DNA of 28,032 nt. Source: an uncultured delta proteobacterium (GTDB taxonomy: Bacteria; Myxococcota_A; Bradymonadia; REDH01). The notes beneath the pieces are model-generated. The model had not been told where the DNA came from, searched no databases, and was given only the letters and a program-made list of their open reading frames with translations. Each line of letters begins with the position of its first letter. Position 1 is the stretch's first letter. The stretch spans positions 1 through 28,032 of the forward strand of contig CAIQPA010000087.1 in assembly GCA_903873545.1 (NCBI GenBank). Direction: 5' to 3'. This document shows, piece after piece, positions 1 to 11,383 of the stretch. Both the position numbers and the translations under genes were made by a program.

Positions 1-964
<964 letters not shown>

Positions 965-968
<4 letters not shown>

Positions 969-1597
969 GCGGCCGCGCGCCTCTCCCACCGGCGCACCAC
1001 CACAGTCCCCATCCAGGCAATCGCCAGCCCTCCGACCAGGTCCCACGCATAGTGCTGCTTGGTCGTGAGGATACTGGGCGCGAGCAGCGCAAAGCCGAGC
1101 CAGACTGGCCAGCGAAGCCGCGGCTGCTCGGTCGTGATCGCCCAGCAGAGCACGGCCGGGATGCTGATGTGACCCGACGGAAAGCAGTTCAGCGGCGTGT
1201 CGATGCCCACAAGCGTTCGGTAGCCCCACGCGGAGACCCCTTCGCCCATCGGCAGCGGCGGACGAGGATAGGCAACAGGTAGCAGCGCCCAACCTGCGAT
1301 GTTGAGCAGCACCGTTACGCCGTAGCACCGAATCATCCGCACGAAGGTCTCGTCGCGCCGCATCAGAAACGGCAGCGCTAGGTCCGCAAGCAGCAGCACC
1401 ATGTAGGGCCAGACCGTCCATGGCAGGAGCGGCAGGGCCCGATCGATCACCGTCATCGGGAGCTCGCGGACCGCGCGGAGCGGATGCCAATTGAGCGCGA
1501 GGTAGATCGCCATGTTGGCGCTGGCCAGCGGCAGAATCACAGCCACCCTCCGGGCTGGCGTCCACCACGCCGCCTCTGCTGCAACTGCATCATCCAT
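965..1597 (-). CDS. PAP2-superfamily membrane phosphatase (PAP2_3-like)
   Basis: A 210-residue polytopic membrane protein with about five or six hydrophobic segments (roughly 16-36, 60-78, 90-110, 145-158, 163-178, 186-203). The phosphatase signatures are CFPSGHIS (Pro140-Ser-Gly-His143) and KQHYAWDLVGG (His182, Asp186). The KQHY..D form is typical of PAP2_3/inositol-phosphoryl-ceramide-synthase-like members rather than classical LPPs. It probably acts on a lipid phosphate or phosphodiester; the substrate cannot be read from sequence. I chose the start at 1597 because GGAGGAGGT lies just upstream (about 1602-1610), although in-frame ATGs exist at 1612 and 1639. The stop TAG shares bases 965-967 with the end of aconitase. 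Confidence 0.83.
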
Positions 1598-1842
1598 AGC
1601 GACCTCCTCCATCGCTGCGACCCATGCGCTGCCAACCACACGACCCCTGCCCCACTGTCACCGAACCGTCAACGAATTCGGCACGAACGGTCACATTCGT
1701 ACGTGGGGAACGTGCCGATGTTGGCGTCAAAGAAATCACCACAGACGACTGAAAAACACCACGAATTGACTCGCCGAAAGCCCCTCCGTGTCTACCTTCA
1801 TGTGCCCCGCGAGAATCCCCTCGCAGCACCCTCGAAGGACCC

Positions 1843-2268
1843 ATGCAGCAGCACTTCACCCTCGACGAACTTACGCCCGAAGCCCTCCTCGAACTGGCGC
1901 AGGAGGCAGGTCACGACGCCCGTATCGACGACCAACATGTCGTGCTCCTCCGGCCCGGCATCATCCTCCTGCAACCCTGCCCGGACCAGCGCGTCCTCCG
2001 CTTCGTCGCGCCCTTCTGGTCCGACCGGCAGAAGCTCGCCGTCCTCAAGTTCTGCAACCGCATCAACCGCGTCTCCGTCATGACCCGCGCGTCGGTCGAC
2101 GAGAAGCGAGATGCGGGGCATGAATGGTATCTCTGCGTCGACCGCGAAATCCCGCTCCATGACGGTCAGGTCATTGCGCGCCACACCCTCCTCAACCTCC
2201 TCGCCGGCTTTGTGGAGTTCATCGACGTCGACATCCGTCGCTTCGACACCGACGGCATCCTCGACTGA
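1843..2268 (+). CDS. YbjN-domain protein
   Basis: A 141-residue soluble acidic protein with the YbjN fold (resembling type III secretion chaperones). It begins with an acidic helix (FTLDELTPEALLELAQ), followed by alternating strands and a helix around WSDRQKLAVLKFCNRIN, which matches the family's length and order. YbjN proteins are annotated as sensory-transduction regulators, but their biochemical role is poorly known. AAGGA at about 1835-1839 lies close before the ATG. A TTGACT element at 1766-1771 could be a -35, but no good -10 follows. It reads towards mnmG with a 67-base gap, so cotranscription is plausible. No signal peptide or membrane segment is seen. Confidence 0.75.
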   Translation: MQQHFTLDELTPEALLELAQEAGHDARIDDQHVVLLRPGIILLQPCPDQRVLRFVAPFWSDRQKLAVLKFCNRINRVSVMTRASVDEKRDAGHEWYLCVDREIPLHDGQVIARHTLLNLLAGFVEFIDVDIRRFDTDGILD

Positions 2269-2335
2269 CCCGCCCTTCCCTTCGCGCGGCCCGACGACTA
2301 GTCGCCTCTCCCACCTCCACGGGCCGCGCTCCACC

Positions 2336-4241
<1,906 letters not shown>

Positions 4242-4252
<11 letters not shown>

Positions 4253-5630
4253 CATCCGACCCGTTTTCGCCCTCCCCGCCGCCGATCTCATCCGCGAGCG
4301 TCTCGCCACCGCAATCCGAAACAGGACGCCGCTCGCGGCCGACCCGGAGACCAACGCCTACCGCCTCGTGCACGGCGAAGGGGATGGCCTGCCACATCTC
4401 TTCATCGACCGCTTCGCCGACGGCGCTGTCATTCACCTCCGCGATGCCGCCTGGATGAACGACGACGCTGCCCGCGCCATCGGTGGCGCCCTCGCAGCTG
4501 CCGGCCTCTCCTGGCTCCGCATGATGCTCGACATCGGCCGCAAAGAGCGGGCCGAACGCGACGCCGAGGCCGAACTCCGCTGGGAGTCGATCGCCCGCCG
4601 CGAAGGGCTCGGCGAGACCCCCAAGCGGGTCGTCGCCAAAGAGTCCGGGCGGAGCTTCTCCATCCGACCGCTCGAACCCTTCGCGCCCGGCCTCTTCCTC
4701 GACATGCGCGCCCCCCGCGCTGCGCTCGCCGAGCGCTGGAACGACCGCCGCGTCCTCAACCTCTTCTCCTACACCTGCGGCTTCGGCGTGATGCTCACCC
4801 GCGGCAACCAGGTCACCCATGTCGATAGCTCCAAGCGGGCATTGCTCTGGGGCCAGGAGAACTACGAACTGGGCGGCCTCAACCCCGCCCGCGACCGCTT
4901 CGTCCACGGCGACGTCTTCGGCTTCATGGCCGAGGCCGCCGAGAGCGGAGACCGCTGGGATGCCATCATCCTCGACCCGCCGGTTCACAGCCAGGGCAAG
5001 AGCGGGCGCGCTCGCACCTTCACCCTGCGCCGCGACTTCGGCTGGCTCCTCGAGAAGGCGCTCGATCTGCTCGCCAAGGATGGCGAACTCTTCGTCTCCA
5101 CCAACTACGCAGACCTGAGCCACGACGCCTTCCGCTCCCTCGTGGTCGGCGTCTCACGCGACTGGGACTATTGGCTCGAAAAGCAGTGGTCGGCGGCCAT
5201 CGACTTCCCCGGCCCGCAGGGCAAGCCCCACCTCAAGACGGCCCTCCTCCGACCCCGCGTCGCAGGCACCTCGCCCGGTCGAAAGAACCACACCCTGTCG
5301 CGCCGCGAGAAGGGCTTCGAGGAGCCCTCCGCAACCATGGAGCCCCGCCCCAACGCACGGCCGCCCAAGCCTGCGAAGCCTGTCTTCAAACCCGCCCCCA
5401 AGCCCTCCGGAAAGCACTCCGCGGCAGCAGCTGCCGCAGCAGCAGAGGCACCCGGAAAGGCATGGGGCAAGGAGGCGCCCAAGGGCCGGCCGGCCAAGTC
5501 AGACAACCGACGCGCGGGAACCCACGAGACCGGTCGTCCCGACCCCAACGCCGCGCCCAAGCAGTCGGTGCAGCGGAGCAAGCCTACCAACCGGCCGCCT
5601 ACCAACCGCACCAAGAAGCGCTCCCGCTAG
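4242..5630 (+). CDS. class I SAM-dependent rRNA methyltransferase, RlmI-like, with basic C-terminal tail
   Basis: A 462-residue protein. The RlmI/RlmK-type EEHEE-like region (YRLVHGEGDGLPHLFIDRF) lies near 42-60. The Rossmann SAM site NLFSYTCGFGVML falls near 170. The catalytic-loop motif LDPPVHSQGKSG lies near 246. Family members methylate 23S rRNA cytosine or guanine; the exact target is unknown here. Two departures stand out. The N terminus starts almost directly at the central domain, so the PUA domain of E. coli RlmI appears absent. From about residue 340 to the end there is a Lys/Pro/Ala/Arg-rich, low-complexity tail with a run of eight alanines, probably disordered and RNA-binding. It overlaps mnmG by 11 bases and its stop TAG interlocks with the convergent lipoprotein gene. 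Confidence 0.86.
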
Positions 5631-6523
5631 AGCGCCTCTGCTGCACAATCCACGACGCGTACCGCGTAGGCCCAGCGGCCGCCCACCGTCGAGACAGAGA
5701 CAAGGTATTCACCGGGCGGGGTGGATGCCTCTGGAACCAGCGCCAGCGAGGCCCAGCTCCCCTCGCCGCCCACCTGAGCCAGGTAGTTCGAGAAGGGAAC
5801 CACCAGACCGCTCAACGCATCGGTTACCACAACCTCGGCGCCCTCAAGCGACGCCGTAGAAGCGAACGACCAGAGCCGCGGCAACCAGGTGGCCGGAAAC
5901 GGCCCCGGCCCGGGATAGGCCACAAACGCCGGCGCCGGCCGCGGCACATAGCCGCGCACATAGACGGCCGCTGCGTCGCCCACACGCGCCAACCCAACCC
6001 CGTCCAGCACAGGATCGAGCATCCACATCCGATTCGCGAGCGTCCCATCGTCGGACGCATCCACAAACAGAGTTACCGCCTGCGATACGCTTGTTACACC
6101 CAGCGCGTGGCTCGTCCAGCGGTAGGCCGTGCCCGTCTCCTCCGTGTAGCAGGCCCAAGTCCGCTCAGGCACCGGCGCCACGCTCCGGTTACGACCCATC
6201 ATCAGCGCGACCTGCTCTGCCAGCCGCTGATGCGCCGCCAGCGTCCCCACCTCTGCCACGCCGGCGAGCCACCGCGAGGCGTTCAGTCGCGCCAGCGCCG
6301 CCGAGACCTCCGACGCCTCCGTCGCAACCTCGTCACAGATTTCCGGAACACCGAGCCCCGCAGAGGCTCCGTCGCCACCGCGCTCCACCTCAAGCCACCG
6401 CTCGCACACCGCCGCCACAGACCGCGACGCCTCCTCGGAGACCGGCGCGGACTTCTCGTCGCAGGCCATCGACGTCACCGCAGCGACGGCAACCAGCAGG
6501 ATGGATCCGGGACAACTTCGCAT
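5627..6523 (-). CDS. putative lipoprotein of unknown function
   Basis: A 298-residue protein beginning with a short basic N terminus and a hydrophobic stretch (ILLVAVAAVTSMAC), giving a likely lipidated Cys21. The lipobox is atypical (SMAC, with Ser rather than Leu at -3). Asp follows the cysteine, which in enterobacteria favours inner-membrane retention. The mature part has helix-rich and then strand-rich stretches, and I recognise no domain. The ATG at 6523 is chosen; an in-frame ATG at 6532 would add three residues, and neither has a strong ribosome-binding site. The same frame is open far upstream, opposite the S1 gene, but that part has no coding character. It diverges from the S1 gene and its stop interlocks with the RlmI-like gene. 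Confidence 0.72.
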   Translation of the reverse strand: MRSCPGSILLVAVAAVTSMACDEKSAPVSEEASRSVAAVCERWLEVERGGDGASAGLGVPEICDEVATEASEVSAALARLNASRWLAGVAEVGTLAAHQRLAEQVALMMGRNRSVAPVPERTWACYTEETGTAYRWTSHALGVTSVSQAVTLFVDASDDGTLANRMWMLDPVLDGVGLARVGDAAAVYVRGYVPRPAPAFVAYPGPGPFPATWLPRLWSFASTASLEGAEVVVTDALSGLVVPFSNYLAQVGGEGSWASLALVPEASTPPGEYLVSVSTVGGRWAYAVRVVDCAAEAL

Positions 6524-6685
6524 GACCAACATCTTCGCGGCTTCTGCTTCCAGTGCAAGCCCGAAACGTTCGCCGCTTTCCGCACGCACCCACCCGCCAA
6601 TGCGGCCCGCAACGGTTGACGGCGCGCGCCGACCTTGCGAAGAACAGATGCCCGCGCATGCGGCCAAACAACCTCGTGGTGACAC

Positions 6686-8374
6686 ATGTCTGAGCAAGCC
6701 CTCTCCCTCCTCGACGCAGACCTCAGTGCCCTCCTTGGCGCACCGCTCGAGGCCCCCGCAGACACACTCGGCGCCGGCGACATCGTCTCCGCCACCGTCA
6801 CTGCAGCCAACTCCGCCGGTCTCACCCTCTCGCTCGACAGCGGCCTTGCCGCCACCTGCGCTGCCTCGTCCGCAGCAGCACCCGGCTTCGCGCCTCCCGC
6901 CATCGGCGACCGCGTCCACGCCGTCATCGAGACCCTCAGCAGCACCGGCGCAACCCTCTCCATCGCCAAGGCCCAGTCCATCGCTGCCTTCGATCGATGG
7001 GCAGAGCGCGCGGGCGGCCACGCCGAGCTCGAGGGTACGGTCCAGATCGTCCTGCGCGGTGGCTTCGGCATCGAGGCCGAAGGCACCCGCCTCCTGCTCC
7101 CCTACCGCGAGTCCGGAATCCGCAACGAGGCCGCCCACGAGGCCGTCGGCCGCACCTTCCGCTTCGAGGTCACCGAGTTCGACCCCGAGCGCGCCCAGAT
7201 CATGATCTCCAGGCGCCGCTTCGCCGACGCCGACCGCACCGCAGACCGCGCAGCCGTCCTCGCCTCGCTGACCGAAGGCGCCCCGGTCTCCGGCGTCGTC
7301 CGCTCCATCGTTGCCTTCGGCGCCTTCGTCGACATCGGCGGCGTCGACGCACTCCTGCACATCTCCGATGCCTCGCTCGAGCATGTGGAAGACCTCAACA
7401 GCCTCCTCCGCGTCGGCGACCACATCGAAGCCGTTGTCCGCGCGGTCGACGTCGAAACGGGCAAGGTCTCCATCAGCCGCAAGTCGCTCCTTGAGACCGG
7501 CGCGCGCGAGAAGCTCGCCGGCTTCGAGCCCGGCGCCATCCTCTCGGGCACCGTCTCCCGCTTCTCCGACATCTTCGCCTTCATCGCGCTCGAGGACGGC
7601 GTCGAGGGCAGTGTCCATGTCTCCGAGATCGCCTGGGGCAAGCGGCTCCAGCACCCCGCCGATGAGCTCACCGAAGGACAGTCGGTCCAGGTGAAGGTCC
7701 TCTCCGTCGATGCAGGCGCACGGCGCGTGAAGCTCTCCATCAAGCAGACCTCCGCCGACCCGCTCGCCTCCTTCGGCGACAGCGTCGCCGAAGGCGCGCT
7801 CGTCACCGGCACCATCTCCCGCATCGAGGACTACGGCCTCTTCGTGAAGCTGCAGGAGGGCCTCGAAGGCCTCTGCCACATCTCCGACCTCTCCTGGACC
7901 GCTCGCCCCGACCGCCCCACCGATGTCGCCCCCTTCAAGATTGGCGACAGCCTTGAGGTCCGCGTCCTCTCGGTCGACCTCGCCGCGCGTCGCCTCAAGC
8001 TGGGCCTCAAGCAGGTCTCCGCAGACCCCTGGATCGAGGCCGGCAACCTCACCCAGGTTGGCACCCTCCTCAAGGCGACCGTCACCCGCTTCGACAAGGA
8101 TGCAGCCTACCTCCGCATCGCGCCCGACCTCGAGGGACGCATGCACATCTCCGAGGTCAGCCTCGACCGCGTCGACAGTATCCGCAGTGCCCTCCGCATC
8201 GGACAGGAGGTCGAGTGCATGGTCATCAAGTCGGAGGCCCTGCGCCGCCGCCTCGACCTCTCCGTCAAGGCCGTCGCAGCCAAGGCCGAGGCCGAAACCC
8301 CCAAGTCCTACGCCGACGCCGACATGAGCATGAGCCCGCTCGCTGCAGCCCTGGCAAAGGTCACGGGCGAGTAG
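6686..8374 (+). CDS. rpsA: S1 RNA-binding domain protein, 30S ribosomal protein S1-like
   Basis: A 562-residue protein made of six consecutive S1 (OB-fold) domains at about 30-95, 112-177, 198-267, 283-354, 370-443 and 458-528. This is the number and length expected for ribosomal protein S1 (557 residues in E. coli). The third to sixth repeats carry recognisable cores such as GAFVDIGGVDALLHISD and GLFVKLQEGLEGLCHISDLSW. The first two are divergent, as in true S1, where they bind the ribosome rather than mRNA. S1 brings structured or leaderless mRNAs to the 30S subunit. A second S1-like gene elsewhere cannot be excluded, so the symbol is provisional. A hairpin overlaps the stop codon. The gene diverges from a lipoprotein gene across 162 bases. 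Confidence 0.88.
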   Translation: MSEQALSLLDADLSALLGAPLEAPADTLGAGDIVSATVTAANSAGLTLSLDSGLAATCAASSAAAPGFAPPAIGDRVHAVIETLSSTGATLSIAKAQSIAAFDRWAERAGGHAELEGTVQIVLRGGFGIEAEGTRLLLPYRESGIRNEAAHEAVGRTFRFEVTEFDPERAQIMISRRRFADADRTADRAAVLASLTEGAPVSGVVRSIVAFGAFVDIGGVDALLHISDASLEHVEDLNSLLRVGDHIEAVVRAVDVETGKVSISRKSLLETGAREKLAGFEPGAILSGTVSRFSDIFAFIALEDGVEGSVHVSEIAWGKRLQHPADELTEGQSVQVKVLSVDAGARRVKLSIKQTSADPLASFGDSVAEGALVTGTISRIEDYGLFVKLQEGLEGLCHISDLSWTARPDRPTDVAPFKIGDSLEVRVLSVDLAARRLKLGLKQVSADPWIEAGNLTQVGTLLKATVTRFDKDAAYLRIAPDLEGRMHISEVSLDRVDSIRSALRIGQEVECMVIKSEALRRRLDLSVKAVAAKAEAETPKSYADADMSMSPLAAALAKVTGE

Positions 8375-8392
8375 GCAGAGCGGTCTGCCTGC
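8371..8392 (+). terminator. stem-loop overlapping the stop of the S1 gene
   Basis: AGGCAGA (8373-8379) and TCTGCCT (8384-8390) form a perfect 7-bp stem with a GCGG loop. A T-G wobble and a G-C pair extend it to nine. It starts inside the stop codon. No T-tract follows, so it may be a factor-assisted or bidirectional terminator, or protect the 3' end. A second weaker pairing, CCCGCTC (8397-8403) with GAGCGGG (8424-8430), lies downstream in the same convergent gap. Confidence 0.4.
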
Positions 8393-8472
8393 ACCTCCCG
8401 CTCCGAACAAGCGGTGGGGTAGAGAGCGGGCCTGCGCCGAGACAGCGACGAGCGGTCGACAGGACGCAGCGT

Positions 8473-9123
8473 TTAGCGCGGAGCCAGATACTCCGACACC
8501 GCGTTCAGGATGGCCTCGCGCATCTCGCTCGGCCCGGCCGTCGTCACATCCGACAACCTGCCGGATACGAAGATGTTGCTCGCGCCCTGCACCAGCGACA
8601 GCACCACGCCGAGCATCTCCTCCGGCGACTGGTCGCGGCGAACCTGACCGTTCTGCTGCCCGGCCATGATCATGCTCAGCACCACGTCGCGGAGCTCCAA
8701 CCGGCGCGACTCAATCTCCCACGCCGAACCGACATCGTTGATGACAGCGTGGTCGAACAGAAGCTTAAAACGGTGCGGGTACTCCCGCGCGAAGAAGAGG
8801 AAGTGGCCCATGATGGCGCGCAGCGCACCGCGCGTCCCCTCACCCGACGAGCGGGCAAGTTCCATCACCTGGCCACGGAGCTCATCCATGCAGAACCGCC
8901 AGATGGCGATGTAGAGGTCGCGCTGGTTCTCGTAGTGCTTGTAGGCCGCCATGGGAGAGAGGTTGCTCTCCTGCGCCAGCGTCCGCATCGTGACGCCGTC
9001 GATGCCGGAACGATCCAGCACCCGCACCGCGGCATCCAGAAGGTCCTTCTGGCGATCCGTCAGCTCACCGGGGATACGACCCTTCGGCACCGTCCCCCGA
9101 CGCGTCTCGAACATCTCGGACAC
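8473..9123 (-). CDS. TetR/AcrR-family transcriptional regulator
   Basis: A 216-residue regulator. Residues about 20-70 form the TetR DNA-binding domain (LLDAAVRVLDRSGIDGVTMRTLA, then a recognition helix around NLSPMAAYKHYENQRDLY). The rest is an all-helical ligand and dimer domain of ordinary length. The inducer is unknown. The start is a GTG at 9123 with GAGG seven bases upstream; an ATG at 9114 would remove three residues. The upstream gap (9124-9207) holds a CAATTG but no convincing operator palindrome. It lies downstream of miaE on the same strand, 84 bases away, so it may have its own promoter. It faces the S1 gene across a 98-base gap with hairpins. A divergent enzyme or pump target, usual for TetR genes, is not present. 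Confidence 0.88.
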   Translation of the reverse strand: MSEMFETRRGTVPKGRIPGELTDRQKDLLDAAVRVLDRSGIDGVTMRTLAQESNLSPMAAYKHYENQRDLYIAIWRFCMDELRGQVMELARSSGEGTRGALRAIMGHFLFFAREYPHRFKLLFDHAVINDVGSAWEIESRRLELRDVVLSMIMAGQQNGQVRRDQSPEEMLGVVLSLVQGASNIFVSGRLSDVTTAGPSEMREAILNAVSEYLAPR

Positions 9124-9207
9124 TGCGCAGCCTCAATCAAAGAACGAAACTATGGCGTTTGCGGTAGCAGAGTGCGCGCCAATTGTCACACACCTTCTCC
9201 ACGCTCC

Positions 9208-9783
9208 CTAGGCGTGCAACCGTGGCGCATCTTCGCCCAGCGCGCAGATGGCAGCCTCCTGCTCCGCGTAGAAGGCAAGCCGCTCCCGCACCTCAGTCTC
9301 GTCGAAGTAGGCCAGCGCTAGCTTCAGGTAGGTCGCGTAGTGGCGGGCCTCCGACTCAAACAGCGCCTGGTAGAAGGTGGCGAGTTCCGGGTCACGCAAG
9401 CCAGCGCCGAGCAGCTGAAAGCGTTCGCAGGAACGGGCCTCGATGAGCGCGCACATGAGCAGCCGATCAAGAAGCGCATGCGGCTCTGCGGTCCGCAGAT
9501 GTGCAGCGAGACGGCCGCCGTACTTCGACGGCATTTGGCGGCCATACTGCCAGCCGCGCGCCTGCATGATCTGCAGCACCTGCCGAAAGTGCTGAATCTC
9601 CTCCTCCACGATGTCGGCACAGACAGCCACCAGCTCCGGCCTGTCGGGGTAGCGGAACATCATGTTCAGCGCGCTCGACGCAGCCTTCTTCTCGCAGTGG
9701 GCGTGGTCCAGAAGCATGGCCCGAACATTGGCCTCGAACATCGTCACGTAACCCGCGCTCGTCACACTCTGCAGCGATAGCAT
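9208..9783 (-). CDS. miaE: tRNA-(ms2io6A37)-hydroxylase MiaE
   Basis: MiaE is a ferritin-like diiron monooxygenase that hydroxylates the isopentenyl group of ms2i6A37 in tRNAs reading U-starting codons. It works after MiaA and MiaB, which are not in the window. The 191 residues match the family. The probable iron ligands are visible in order: Glu31 (HCEKKAA), Glu62/His65 (EEEIQHF), Glu115 (IEARSCERF) and Glu145/His148 (ESEARHY). The ATG at 9783 lies one base after the stop of the upstream secreted-protein gene (TGA-G-ATG), so translation is likely coupled, although the two proteins would act in different compartments. Confidence 0.93.
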   Translation of the reverse strand: MLSLQSVTSAGYVTMFEANVRAMLLDHAHCEKKAASSALNMMFRYPDRPELVAVCADIVEEEIQHFRQVLQIMQARGWQYGRQMPSKYGGRLAAHLRTAEPHALLDRLLMCALIEARSCERFQLLGAGLRDPELATFYQALFESEARHYATYLKLALAYFDETEVRERLAFYAEQEAAICALGEDAPRLHA

Positions 9784-9784
9784 C

Positions 9785-10618
9785 TCAGAAACCTCGTTCC
9801 ACCTGGAAGAACCTCAACCGACCGTTGCCTGCCGTCACCGCGGCGCGCACCAGCACGCTCATGTCGCGCGATGCGCAGGTCATCACCGCAGCATCCGGGC
9901 CGGGCCGCGTGTCGCGCGAACGCTCATAGGCAGACTCATCCAGCAATTGAAGGTCCAGACCGAGCACCGACGCAGAACCCACCGCACCGATGCCCATGCA
10001 CCGACCCGCCTTCACCGGCACGGTCCACTCCAACAGCTGCGGTCCGGCCACCGCCCAATCCGCCGCTCGGCCGGCCTCGTGCCAGCGAGGGAAGGCGCGC
10101 GCGGAGAGCGCCAGCCAGCGCGCCTCCACCTCATCCTGCGCCAGCCGGGCCTGCGCCCAGCCTACGGGGTCTTGAAGGATGGCCCAGCCCACATCTCCGC
10201 CCACGCCGGCCTGCACCACATGGAACTCCACCACCATCGACTCGGTCGCACGCCAGAGCACCACGGGATACCCATCCGAGGCATGGTCCTGTGCCGCCTT
10301 CTCCAACCCCGAAAGGCGCTGCACCATCACATAGGCATCCACATCGGTCGACCGGTCCGAAAAGGCCACCAGCGCGTAGGTGACGCCGGCCATCACATTC
10401 CGCGAGATGACCTTGCGCTCGCCCTTGAGCAGCCGCGCGTTGCCGAACGAACCGTCGGGAACGAACCCCGGCACAAAGCGTTCTACCGTCTCCGCCAGCG
10501 AGGTCGGAGGCGCAGGGCTTGCCGCACGCCCGTCGCGTTCGAGCGCGCCTGCGGTCACGCCCGTCGGCCAGATCAGCAGCAGCGCTACCGCCCAACTTCG
10601 AGAGATTCGCATGAACAC
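9785..10618 (-). CDS. secreted protein of unknown function
   Basis: A 277-residue protein with a clear Sec signal peptide: Arg near the N terminus, a hydrophobic core (AVALLLIWPTGV) and an Ala-rich probable cleavage near TAGA, about residue 25. There is no lipobox. The mature part is mixed alpha/beta with many Val and Ala residues and only two cysteines (CMGIG and TCASRD), possibly a disulfide. I recognise no family. The start is taken as GTG at 10618 because GGAG (10625-10628) lies six bases upstream; an ATG two codons later is the alternative. It is the first gene of a pair with miaE (one-base gap) and diverges from the cyclic-nucleotide-binding genes. Confidence 0.72.
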   Translation of the reverse strand: MFMRISRSWAVALLLIWPTGVTAGALERDGRAASPAPPTSLAETVERFVPGFVPDGSFGNARLLKGERKVISRNVMAGVTYALVAFSDRSTDVDAYVMVQRLSGLEKAAQDHASDGYPVVLWRATESMVVEFHVVQAGVGGDVGWAILQDPVGWAQARLAQDEVEARWLALSARAFPRWHEAGRAADWAVAGPQLLEWTVPVKAGRCMGIGAVGSASVLGLDLQLLDESAYERSRDTRPGPDAAVMTCASRDMSVLVRAAVTAGNGRLRFFQVERGF

Positions 10619-10641
10619 GCTGCGCTCCGATGACGAGTTTG

Positions 10642-10670
10642 TTGCCGCATTTCGATAGCGGCACTACAGT
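10642..10670 (+). promoter_or_regulatory. predicted sigma70-type promoter with embedded inverted repeat
   Basis: TTGCCG (10642-10647) and TACAGT (10665-10670) are separated by exactly 17 bases, giving an expected start near 10677, about 90 bases before the cyclic-nucleotide-binding gene. The inverted repeat TGCCGC (10643-10648) / GCGGCA (10658-10663), with a 9-base spacer, sits across the -35 and spacer and could be an operator. Confidence 0.45.
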
Positions 10671-10767
10671 CCGAATCACGCTTTCACGCATTCGCTCGCA
10701 CGCGCATCTAGCGCATTGCCGTCCCGTTGTCTCGCCCGCCAATCTTCCGCTCTTGGAGCTGCAACAC

Positions 10768-11355
10768 ATGAGTTCGTCCGCCGTCGGCGTGGAACATCTC
10801 CGTCAGTTCCCCTTCTTCGCCCAACTCAACGAAGAGGAGCTCATCGCCGTCTCGGGTGCCTGCAAACTGCGGACGCTTGCCGCCAAGGAGTGGCTGTTCC
10901 GCGCAGGAGACTCGGGTACCTCGGCCTTCCTCGTCCTCTCAGGACGCGTGGCCGTGCTCCTGCGGGCCGACGGCCGGTTTGAGGTCCTCGACACCTTCAC
11001 CACCGGCGGTATCTTCGGCGAACTCTGCCTCATCGAACAGAGCGCCCGCTCCGCCGATGTCCGCGCCCTCGAAGGAACGCTCCTCATCGAAATCGACGCG
11101 GACGACTTCGCCCGCATCCAGCAGATCTCCCCCATCGCCGCGGTAAAGGTCATCAAGGAGGTCACCCTCCGCACCTGCGAGCGTCTCCGGGCCGTCAACC
11201 AGCGCATCGAGATCTACCTGGCCGGCGACCTCCGCTCGCCCAGCGGCTCCAACCTGGCGGCCGTTGAACTCACCGATTTCGACGACCTGGTCGCTGCGAA
11301 TCCCGACACCAAGTTCGGCTTCTTCGGCCGGCTCCTCGCGCGACTCTGGTCATGA
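10768..11355 (+). CDS. cyclic-nucleotide-binding domain protein, stand-alone (first of tandem pair)
   Basis: A 195-residue protein whose residues about 10-130 form a CRP-type cyclic-nucleotide-binding domain. The phosphate-binding cassette FGELCLIEQSARSADVRA keeps the ribose-contacting Glu85 and the phosphate-contacting Arg94-Ser95, so it should be able to bind cAMP or cGMP. No helix-turn-helix, kinase, cyclase or membrane segment follows. The last about 65 residues are a helix and an uncharacterised tail ending FGFFGRLLARLWS, which looks amphipathic. The ATG at 10768 has GGAG nine bases upstream; the frame is open earlier, but that part overlaps the promoter. It is followed after 28 bases by a paralogue. 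It probably works as a regulatory subunit or protein-binding switch; this is inference. Confidence 0.85.
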   Translation: MSSSAVGVEHLRQFPFFAQLNEEELIAVSGACKLRTLAAKEWLFRAGDSGTSAFLVLSGRVAVLLRADGRFEVLDTFTTGGIFGELCLIEQSARSADVRALEGTLLIEIDADDFARIQQISPIAAVKVIKEVTLRTCERLRAVNQRIEIYLAGDLRSPSGSNLAAVELTDFDDLVAANPDTKFGFFGRLLARLWS

Positions 11356-11383
11356 TGCAACGCTCTTCGCACGAGGCTCCCCT

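Noticed and set aside
1766..1794. TTGACT as a -35 for the YbjN gene
   Set aside because: No acceptable -10 at 16-19 bases; mentioned only in the gene entry.
1598..1842. Replication origin or DnaA boxes near mnmG
   Set aside because: mnmG is often near oriC, but I see no TTATCCACA-like boxes, AT-rich unwinding region, dnaA or parAB here.
5416..5460. GCAGCA-type repeat in the methyltransferase tail as a microsatellite
   Set aside because: It encodes an alanine run within a disordered tail, with imperfect units; no evidence for an independent repeat element.
6616..6644. TTGACG as a -35 for the S1 gene
   Set aside because: At 17-base spacing the -10 would be GAAGAA, too poor to call.
6524..8410. 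Upstream extension of the lipoprotein frame, antisense to the S1 gene (927 residues in total)
   Set aside because: The extension lies opposite a well-supported six-domain S1 gene and reads as Gly/Asp/Glu/Ala/Val-rich shadow sequence without domains. The lipoprotein signal peptide marks the real start.
9124..9207. TetR operator in the gap before the TetR gene
   Set aside because: Only a 6-base CAATTG palindrome is present, too short to support an operator.
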